From Solea solea (taxonomy: Eukaryota; Chordata; Actinopteri; Pleuronectiformes; Soleidae): a DNA stretch of 64,000 nucleotides. How positions within the stretch are numbered: position 1 is the first letter of the stretch; every line of letters begins with the position of its first letter. The translations under genes were made by a program, and so were the position numbers. This document shows, in pieces, positions 55,736 to 64,000 of this stretch. The stretch covers positions 28,504,855 through 28,568,854 of the forward strand of contig NC_081141.1 in assembly GCF_958295425.1 (NCBI RefSeq). The letters are read 5' to 3'. The notes under the pieces were generated by a model. That model had not been told where the DNA came from and made no database searches. It was given only the letters and a program-made list of their open reading frames with translations.

Positions 55736-57640
55736 CACACGGACTCATTTCCGTGAATCAGGACATTGAGGATGTCGGGAGACTGTAGTTCTGGAATAAA
55801 GTCCTCTCCACCAGGGGGCAGCGTTATTAGGATCAGATATATTCAGTCAGTCAAGTTTTGAGATATCGGTCAATCTGCTTGGTTTTAATGGTTTAATCCA
55901 GAACCGGTCCCCTTCATTTTTGTCGCATTTTACGCTGAAAACATGGAAGTTTACAGAATTTGATCGTAACTATTATCAATGAGAGTCAAATTTATTTTTA
56001 TAGCTATATTTTGTGTTTTACAAGGTAAAAAAAGTCAAATAATATAGTAGTAAAATCTGTCTGAGAGGATTTTTCTCATCTGGAAACAAAGGCCAGAGAG
56101 AAGAAATGTTCTTTTTTTCTGTCTTCTTTTCTTTTTTAAAAGTGATTTCAAGCGTTCAATCGCAGTTTTAATGTGAGAGTGAACACGGAGTGAAAAGTGA
56201 ATGAAATCAAATCTACAGTGTGATTGTGTCGCAGGTGAGTTCAGATTCAGATTTATTTATTGAAGTTACCGGTAATGTCATTTAGAAAGAAAATGTGATT
56301 TATTTCAACCTCACTACAGTGTGAATGAATGAGGTTTAAACGTTAACACACTTTTGTGTAACGTAATACATAAAAACATTGACGTTGTTTCTCCCTCAGG
56401 CTCACTGTTACCTGACAGTCAAAGGTTTGATGTTAAATAACAGTAAAATACATTTTAACATTTAACCCTGTCAGTGTTAGATAAGTTACTTTTATCATTA
56501 TTTTAAATAGTATTTTAATGTTTTAGTGTCAAACTGCCACCAGTGAACGCCAAACGAACGAATAACTGCAATATTCATATAACCAGAGTCGTGTCTGTTT
56601 CCTGCTTTGGGTTTTATTTATTGAGTTTTTCTTATGTACCTACGTGTTTAATTTTGTCCATTGTGGGCTACTGTAAAAACAGGGTTGAGCCAAAATGGCC
56701 GCCTCAGTGGAGTTGATTCTGGAGTCATTAAAATCAACTACAAACATCTTCATTTACTGGCAAATAAAAATAATTTCACCTGGATTTGAATGTAAAAATG
56801 TGTTGAAGTGTCAGCGTCAGAGCAGTTTCAGTCGTTCTGACTGTTTATATTTAGGGATTTTCTTGTTTTACTTTAACAATGATATTTTTGAAGAATAGAA
56901 TAGAATAGAATAGAATAGATCTTTGTTGTGAAGAACAATAAAAACCAGTTTGGCCTCTTCTTCTCTCACAGAAGCCTGAAGCAGAAAAACTAAAAACAGA
57001 ATCAGAAAAACTTCATCTCTGTGGGAAAACGAGCTTTTGTTACAGCGACTTCAGCTAAGAATAAAAAAATAATGATAAACAACAGTAAATAAAGGAAATC
57101 CATGACGCAATGTAAATAAAAACCAAAGATTAAAAATAGTAAAAAGAAAAAAGAAAGTAAAATAAGTGAGAAGTGATCAGTTTTCTATTAAAAACAATTT
57201 AAATAATAAATAAATACTGCAATCACAAACAATCACAGCCTATGAACATGGAATATATTCAATAGTTTGTTCTTAATTCATACTTTAAGAGTGTAAATAA
57301 CGATGATGAGGATTTTGTTGATAAAAGAGTTTATTGTGAATTGTTTATTGTTTGACTTTCAAAATAAAAGATATCGTCCTTCGCTGCTACAGTAAATAAT
57401 GAACAGTGATTAATTTTTTAAACTTTTAAATTAACCTTTTTCAAAAAGGATTTATTGGTATTTTTTAAAGTGATTACATCAGAGAACACTTATGTTAATC
57501 TGATAATCTAAGAGATTCTTTTTTTTTATTAGATTTTAATAAAGAATTAAACAATAAAACAGAAAAGTTTAGACACACAGTGTAAAAACTGTACAACATT
57601 AATTCAATCACTGTTACATTTGACCATATTCTAGATGATA
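55736..57640. other. AT-rich gene-free stretch
   Basis: A strong CTCF-like core lies at 55808-55823. An AATAG pentamer run is at 56890-56918. No exon or RNA gene recognised. Confidence 0.45.
56890..56918. repeat. (AATAG)n microsatellite
   Basis: Five to six AATAG units. Confidence 0.9.
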
Positions 57641-57649
57641 TTTTAACCC

Positions 57650-58170
57650 TTTTAATGTTAAATAACGGTGAAATAGTCACATTTAACACGTTCCTGGATC
57701 ACAAATAACTTCTTTTAACAAAGAACAGTAAAATACTCACATATGACATCGTTCCAGACCCTTTTAACACTTTTCTCCACTACATTTAACTATTTTATCA
57801 CTGAATAACAGTCAAATAGCAACATTTAAACATTTTTACAGGTCATATATAACCCATTTAATGTCGTACAATAGTAGAATACTTAACATTTAATTTAATT
57901 ACAGACAATTATTTATTATTCTGTAATTAAATAATGTTCAAAGAGTTGCATTCAACATCATTCCAGAGTGTATTTAATTATTTCATTATTTTCTTTCTCT
58001 TTTGGCATCTAGAACAGTAAAATAGTTGCATTTAACATTTTTCTTACACATTGTATACACATATGTTGGCTTTAAATAACAGTAAAATAACTTTACACAG
58101 CACTATTACACACTAATTATTTGACTGTAAAAGAGTCAAATGTGCCATTATTTCAGGATTTATTTGTATA
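57650..58170. repeat. Decayed tandem repeat with AATAACAGTAAAATA core
   Basis: AAATAACGGTGAAATAGTC, AGAACAGTAAAATACTC, GAATAACAGTCAAATAGC, AGAACAGTAAAATAGTTGC and AAATAACAGTAAAATAAC recur at irregular 60-230 bp intervals. An outlying copy is at 56.44 kb. The units have diverged strongly. Confidence 0.65.
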
Positions 58171-58559
58171 TAAACTATCACTATGCTTGTAGTAGCAGAG
58201 TTAAAGATAACACTTTTACATTATTACTGTTGCTTCAACATTTACTATTTATTCTTTTATTTAACAAATAAATAAAATATATAATTATGATTTCTGTCTT
58301 TAGGAAAAAGACGTTTGAATGTCATCAGCCTGTTAAATAACCGTGTTGTAGGCGTTTCTGTGTTTATTATATAAAAAATATCAATACTTTATTCATTTTA
58401 ACAGATTAAAAGTGACAAATAACCTCTTAATTTCACCGTTTAAACCGTTAAATTACGTCATCATGATGTTTTCTTTCACTGACGTTTTTAAAAACAAAAA
58501 CCTTGTCTTAAAAAATGTAAAACAATCATAATTTCAACAGGATTTTTGAATAATTCGTT

Positions 58560-58800
58560 GAGAATAATTCTGCGTGTGACGTCCGCGGTGAAATCTCGCG
58601 CCGCGGATTGTGTGCGGAAACTCTTTTTTGACCTTTTCATACTTTAATTCGCTCGCGTTAATCCTGTCAGAGCCATTAGTCTGGCCTGGCCCGGGATAAA
58701 CCAAGGCCCCGCTTGACGTAAACCGGTCTCGTCAGAGCTCGACTTCACTTCCCGACCTGTGTGGTCCACGAGTTATTAACCCGTTCACTGCGGCGGCGGC
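58560..58800. promoter_or_regulatory. CpG-rich block in AT-rich surroundings
   Basis: GTGACGTCCGCGG, CTCGCGCCGCGG, TTAATTCGCTCGCG and GGCCTGGCCCGGG in repeat-free sequence, with many CpGs against an AT-rich background. It may be an enhancer or an orphan CpG island. No transcript start is identified. Confidence 0.3.
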
Positions 58801-60290
58801 AGAAAGACAAGAAAAGAAAAGGGAGTGATCTGTCCGTGACAAAAACAACTCACAGAGAGGGGAAAACACCACGATTTCAATCGGATTATTAAACTAATCT
58901 AGAAAAAAAAGACAGAACGTGACAAACGCGCGGGGTTACGTAGAGAAAAGAATCCTCGCGCAGTCGAATCACTTCGCTGAGAAAAGTAGTTCCTCTGCGG
59001 TTTCTGCCAGTTCCCGTTTGTCTACTGCGATAGGCCATTTTTGGCCTGTTGCTATGGTTACGCGGCTCCGCGGAGTGATCTGTTAGGTTTGATCTGTTGT
59101 GATGTGTGTTTGTGGTCAGGCCTTCAGAGGTTAATGGTGCGTTCATGTAACGCGGGATTGAGTGAGTTTAAGTGTGGACACATGTATGATATAAAGAACT
59201 GGTCTTTATAACATGTGTATATATGTGTATCTATACATATAGATAGATAGATAGATAATATTAGACATGACATAAATGCAAAATATACATGTTAAAGGAA
59301 AAATAAAAGCATTAAATGAAATACAATATTTAAGAACACATAAACAGCTTTACACATAACAAAGAAACTATATAATATAACAGTATAGTGTAATAATGTA
59401 AGGTCATAAACCATGTGTGCAACGTTATGAACAAATACAATATTAGAATTTAAAGAAAAAAAGAAAATTAAATAATAAACAATAAATTAGTTTGAACAAT
59501 TTATGTGCTTGTGATTTTTACTGTGTCACGTGAACGCAGCACGGGCCTCCAAGAGTAGGCCCCGCCCACTCTTCTGGAATGCCACAGGGCTGAGCCCCGC
59601 CCTCTTTGCAAAGGAGCACCATTCAAAAACACATTGAGCAGGGGGAGGAAGAAGGGGGAGGGGCCTGGGCTGTGTGAGAAGAGTGAAAATAAACTTATAA
59701 ACAAACACTAAAACCACAGTTTATCCTGTTAAACAGACTTCAGTTTTAAGATAATACAATTCTAATGATGTGCAAAGATAAAAATGCAACATGATCTAAG
59801 AGAAATGTGTTCTGAGAATGTTAAAATACACAGAATTCATCTTAAAAAAAACACCTTAACAGTAACTAAAATGAGCTAAATACTACTAAAAAATATCCGT
59901 ATTGAAATATTTAATAAAGATTTCTTATATAAATGTAATTTGTGACTATTGCGATTTTATTAGTTAAGAGGTGAACGTGTTAAACATTTGCTTTAGCTTC
60001 AGTTTCAACAGTTTTTTATTTATTAATTGTTTTGAATTTGATAGGAATAAATTAAATATCAGTGACACAGTCACACTGTGTGGAGTTGATGGTTTAAAGG
60101 TTAGTTCTGGGGGTTTTATGAGGTAATGATCAACACAATTTATCTACACTGACTTCTCTGATAATAACAGGACTTAAAAGTGATTTCACCTAATAAAATC
60201 TTACCAACTTAGGTTTACAATATCTTAAGAATATGTTTGAAGCTTTATCTCATTATTAGACAGCTGGAAAATTGAAGTTTGTACACCACT
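58801..60290. other. Gene-free stretch
   Basis: AT-rich with a short GATA run at 59.24 kb. Short minus frames at 58.9-59.1 and 59.5-59.7 kb are not recognised. Confidence 0.45.
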
Positions 60291-60292
60291 TA

Positions 60293-60533
60293 CTCTCCTG
60301 CACCAAAGTCCATAGAGAAATTCAGTGATTTTAACATCACAGCACACAGTAGGACAACAGGAGTTGTTGATCCACTGCTGCCTTCAAATGTCTAATTTTC
60401 TCAATTCTGTGTTTGAAATCCTTTGTTCAGATTTAGCTCAGTGACACAAAGTGACCACACGAGGCAGCAGTAGACCAGCAGGCCTAAATCGCTGATTTTC
60501 TCTATGAGATTTGGTGTGGGAGAGTGAGCGGTT
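60293..60533 (+). mobile_element. Short DNA transposon, family C, with 39-bp inverted ends
   Basis: The left end CTCTCCTGCACCAAAGTCC followed by ATAGAGAAATTCAGTGATTT is mirrored at the right by AATCGCTGATTTTCTCTATG and AGATTTGGTGTGGGAGAG. The interior matches the 25.73 kb copy. Non-coding, hence non-autonomous. Confidence 0.75.
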
Positions 60534-61295
60534 TACAGTGAGATAAAGACGTGAACGTGTTGTTAAGATGTCGTAGACTTAAACTGACGTGGATTTTATG
60601 AGCTAATTATTTTTGCTAAGTGGCTAAAATCTGTTTTTTTTTCCTTCTGTTCCTGTCGGCGGCCATTTTGTCTCTGATGTCCATGTCATTGCATGCTAGC
60701 TTAACCGTCAGACAGTACATGTCAGTAGATTCTTCAGTTTTTGTGCATTTATGACTGTTTTCAGTTCTGTGGAGATGTTTTGTTTGCTGTCTGGCATTAA
60801 AAGTGTAAGTTTTAAGCTGTTAACGTAGCAGTTTAGTGAATTTAGAGATTCAGTTTGTGTGCGTTTCATGTTTGTAGACGATTGAGAGCAGAATTCTAGC
60901 TGTAGAACGTGGACTTTGGTCTTTGTTTAGCACCGTTTATGTCCTATAGTGTGGAAGTGTAGTCTCATTTATGAGGTTTGTGTTAGTTAGACAGATAGTG
61001 CAGCCCTTGGTGACGCCTTTTAGCATTAAAGGTTGCAGTCCACGTCAGTGTTACCTGGAAGGTTGTGCCTGTAAATCTTTGTACCTGCGTCCAGGTCGCA
61101 CACAAGCTTCGTTACACATGTCTTATTCAGAATGTTGACTTAACATATCGTCCCTGTGTGACTGAACAATGTGACAGAGATGAAAAGAGGTGATGAGGCT
61201 AATTACAGCTGTCTGCTGACGAGCCAAAGAGGAACAGTTGCACTATTTATTTTGGCAGTAGAGAGAGGCCGCCCATAATTATGATATATATTATG
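60534..61295. other. Gene-free stretch
   Basis: Unique-looking sequence without splice-bounded frames or recognised repeats. Confidence 0.45.
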
Positions 61296-61299
61296 TCAG

Positions 61300-61770
61300 A
61301 TGACGCTTTTCCATTATACACTTCTATCTCTACTTGACTCGACTCACTTTGGTATCAGTGGAATTATAACTAGATTTTGGAAGTAGATAGGAGATATTTT
61401 GAAGTCGATTTTTAAGTCTTTTTAACTGATTTACAGTTGTATTTGGAACTCTATTGGAACTATAAGTAGAATTTGGAGCTTTAAGTAGAATTTGGAGCTT
61501 TAAGTAGAATTTGGAGATATAAGTAGAATTTGGAATTATAAGTCGATTTTTAAGTCTTTTTAACTGATCTACAGTTTGACTTTGTTGGCTTTGATTCTTG
61601 TATCGGACGTCGTGCTCACGACTCTTCAGTGACGACACTCTCTGACCAGTCAGTGGCTGGCAGTCTGCTGACGTCACATTTGTGTATTAGCATGGCTGAA
61701 CCTCGTCAGAGCACCAGGTACCAGGTTCTATCACTGATGGAAAAACAAAAATGAGTCGAGCTCGAACTGT
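61300..61770. mobile_element. DNA transposon, family B, second copy
   Basis: The left end GCTTTTCCATTATACACTTC faces the right end GTTCTATCACTGATGGAAAAAC. Interior phrases AAGTCTTTTTAACTGATC, TCAGTGACGACACTCTCTG and CTGAACCTCGTCAGAGC match 13.5-14.6 kb. Only about four TAAGTAGAATTTGGAGCTT units are present, against the large expansion in the other copy. Confidence 0.65.
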
Positions 61771-62284
61771 ATAATGAAAAAGAGTAAAGCAAATGTAGAC
61801 CACACCCTGAACGCTTCATGTAAATTAAACAATGTTTGTTTCTGTATTTGCAGGTTATTATCGACTGTCAGTGCTATTCCTGCAAACACACGTTTGGCCA
61901 GTAACCAGCATAAAATGGTGGTGTCGGTCTGCAGAGACTGGCTACTGGGATTATGAAATCTGAATATGCGTTTCTGACGTGGAGTTTGGTGAGTGCTCGT
62001 ACACGGAAGGACCCTCAAAAATGTGCTTAAAGAGTAAGTGACAGAAGATAAACGGTGTTTTTGATCCGCCTCTTAGTCAGATTTGATATAACTTGGTTTA
62101 GTTGTATGAAATAACTGAAATAAAAGCCTCTGTCTGACATGCACTCAACTGCAGATGTTCTCCAGAGATTATTATGGGTCAACATCAACGTCAGCAGGAA
62201 TTAGATCAGAGATTCTACTATAAAGTGTCAAGTATACGTAGGCAAAAAGACACACTTCTGCTTATGCACACCCTCCCTCCACAG

Positions 62285-62370
62285 TGTTCAAGCCGCACTG
62301 ACACCCACATCGTGACATCTGGCTTCTCTGTGGCTGCTGACCCTGGAGGTCACAGGTCAGGTGGAGTAGG
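62285..62370 (+). CDS. Candidate internal coding exon, unrecognised
   Basis: The acceptor ACACCCTCCCTCCACAG (ending 62284) and the donor AGTAGG/GTAAGTG at 62371 both fit consensus, the donor very well. Of the three frames only one is open: CSSRTDTHIVTSGFSVAADP then GGHRSGGVG, 28 codons plus two bases. No family is recognised and no partner exon is known. The spliced product could also be a non-coding exon. Confidence 0.3.
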
Positions 62371-62512
62371 GTAAGTGTGGGGGGGGCTGGTGTTTGCTGG
62401 TCCAGTTTCCTTTTCAGTTGCAGTGAAAGGACTTTTAAAGAGTGAAGAGAAACATCAGAAGATACTGAGTATTTATTTACATGATATTAGAAAAAAATAA
62501 AACATATCATTG

Positions 62513-62800
62513 TGTTAGTCTGACTAAAACTGGACTTTTAAAATAAATGTAAACATGTTAGTCTGACTGAAACACAGGACTGCAGTTTACTACGTCGTTT
62601 TAATAGTTTAATACGTCGTCTCCTTCTATTTCCGGGTCAAAGGAAAGTCTGACTCCAGTCCGACTAAGCGTACACATGCAGGAGTAATCAGACTATGAGT
62701 CACATTAACAAGGTATGTCAGACTAATGTGGTTACAAAACATTAAGTCTTAGTCCGACTAAAAGCAGACTTTTAACGCGCATGTAAACACACTGAGTGAC
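62513..62800. mobile_element. Short family D element
   Basis: Left end GTTAGTCTGACTAAAACTGG, internal CATGCAGGAGTAATCAGAC and right end AGTCCGACTAAAAGCAGAC plus TTTTAACGCGCATGTAAACA match ends of the 41 kb copy. About 290 bp with no core minisatellite, a minimal form of the family. Confidence 0.7.
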
Positions 62801-63037
62801 AGTTAATGAGACATGTATACATTTATTTTATATAATATTCTCTTTTCATGTCGTATAAACACATGTTTATACAGAGATATGTGTAATGAAATAAAAGCCA
62901 TTATTTATGTAAACTGTAAAACACATGTATTACATGTATTATACAGTATTTCCCTCCTGCTGCAGTCAAGCCAAGTTTGTTTAAATCACAAGTTTAAACA
63001 TGGAAAAAAATGTATGTGTGTGTGAGGTTATTCCTGC

Positions 63038-63039
<2 letters not shown>

Positions 63040-63131
<92 letters not shown>
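63040..63131. repeat. (GT)46 microsatellite
   Basis: The longest pure dinucleotide run in the window, about 92 bp. Length in an assembly may be inexact. Confidence 0.97.
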
Positions 63132-63133
<2 letters not shown>

Positions 63134-63690
63134 TCAGACCCTCGGCTCTGGGAGCGGCCCTGTCATGTGTTGTTGCTCGCCCTGGAAATTCCCTTCAGCG
63201 GGAAAAACGTGTTGGCGCTGCAGAGCCGAGGATCATCTGTGTGGAGGAGCAGTGAATGATGTGTCCTCACTGGTTTCTGATGGATGTGATGTGGGAGGAG
63301 CCACTGCCCGATCTCTACCCAGAAACCCCGAACGCCACTTCCTGTTAGCGCCAACGTTGTGGAATGACCGCTAGAATGAAAGGTAACATAAACATGTGTG
63401 TTTTATTTCATAAAAATAACGACTGTAAGGCATTTTTATTGGCAAGTGTTGGGACAAACGGTTTAAATAAAAGTTGTTTATTATTTATATTTTATTTATA
63501 TTTTTTAAAACCCAGTGGCTCTTATTTTGAAAGGCAGGGTGAAAGGAAGTGGTGATACGTAAGATGGTGAAAATAAATCCTCTTTTATATTACTTGACTT
63601 TTACTCCACTACATCCCATCGGACTCTCTTTGTTACTCATTACTACCAAATAAAAGAAGAAAATATTTATATAGAGCTTTGCTAATCTTG
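63132..63690. other. Gene-free stretch
   Basis: GC-rich just after the GT tract, then AT-rich. The open frames here start inside the GT run and are not recognised. Confidence 0.45.
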
Positions 63691-63700
63691 ATGAGCAGCT

Positions 63701-63768
63701 AGCAGAACCAGGAATTGAACCCACAACCTTCCAGTTGAAAAACAACTGGCCCTACCACTGATCCACCA
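63701..63768 (-). mobile_element. tRNA-derived SINE head, minus strand
   Basis: Reverse complement: TGGTGGATCAGTGGTAGGGC (A box), CAGTTGTTTTTCAACTGGAAG and GGTTGTGGGTTCAATTCCTGG (B box), the latter given here as GTGGGTTCAATTCC. The head is related to the 37.4 kb SINE. Confidence 0.75.
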
Positions 63769-64000
63769 CATTTTTAATAATTTAACTTCTAAAACTTAAG
63801 TACATTTTATATCAGAAAAGTACTTTTGATACTTAAGTATAGTACATGTCATTACCTTTAAGACTTTTACTTATTTTCTGGCCACATACACTTTACACTT
63901 TTACAACAAAACATAGCATAAAAAGCATAAAAACTTTTTATTTAAATAAAACAAAATAACGTCTAAAAATGTAGTAGAACTTTATATTTAATTTGAGAAA

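Noticed and set aside
61731..62018. 95-codon minus-strand frame near the family B end
   Set aside because: No domain recognised, it overlaps transposon sequence, and an acceptor-like site on the other strand leads to frames that soon stop.
63701..63768. Functional tRNA gene on the minus strand
   Set aside because: Same reason: promoter boxes are kept but tRNA stems are not, and it resembles the 37.4 kb SINE head.

Overview
The window looks like intergenic or intronic DNA from a teleost fish, most likely a percomorph. The evidence is the very high density of GT/CA, CT/GA and CTG microsatellites, several tRNA-derived SINE heads, a SINE/LINE tail of a type common in fish, fragments of two non-LTR retrotransposons (one L2/CR1-like), and many short copies of non-autonomous DNA transposons of types common in percomorph genomes. 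Nothing bacterial or viral was seen. No open reading frame in the window encodes a protein I recognise. The long reading frames (335 codons near 48.0-49.0 kb, 162-179 codons near 27.1-27.7 kb, and many HTHTHT or VCVCVC frames) are simple repeats read as protein.

Layout: 0-3.4 kb holds microsatellites, a G-rich tract and one transposon remnant. 3.4-5.6 kb has two short candidate exons on opposite strands (72 nt minus, 119 nt plus), both with good splice signals and neither recognised. 5.2-16.9 kb alternates microsatellites with AT-rich, TAATTA-containing blocks that look like conserved non-coding elements, plus a transposon whose core has expanded into a 58-bp minisatellite (13.5-14.6 kb) and a LINE 3' fragment (15.5-16.0 kb). 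17-27 kb has a perfect-looking 68-bp palindrome, an 11-bp minisatellite, an L2-like LINE split by a transposon insertion, and more enhancer-like blocks. 27.1-27.5 kb is a TA/TG array. 28.0-30.4 kb is framed by inverted arms built from a CTAGCTGTCTG minisatellite. 31-40 kb holds SINEs, CT/GT arrays and an enhancer-like block with an exact 13-bp inverted repeat of homeodomain-type sites (36.34 kb). 41.0-42.1 kb is a foldback transposon, with relatives at 50.1, 54.7-55.7 and 62.5-62.8 kb. 46.0 kb has a candidate terminal exon. 48.1-48.9 kb is an approximately 810-bp array with no G on the plus strand. 49.6-50.8 kb is SINE/LINE tail and another dispersed fish repeat. 55.0-55.5 kb is an 88-bp minisatellite inside a transposon. 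57.6-58.2 kb is a decayed tandem repeat. 62.3 kb has one more candidate exon, and the window ends with a (GT)46 tract and a minus-strand SINE.

The simplest overall reading is a gene-poor developmental-regulator neighbourhood, or a large intron of a bystander gene, with many candidate enhancers and heavy repeat load. This is inference: sequence conservation could not be tested here. I found no convincing new gene system. The most informative observations are the candidate exons, the family of foldback transposons whose cores turn into minisatellites, and the clustered enhancer-like and CTCF-like sites.
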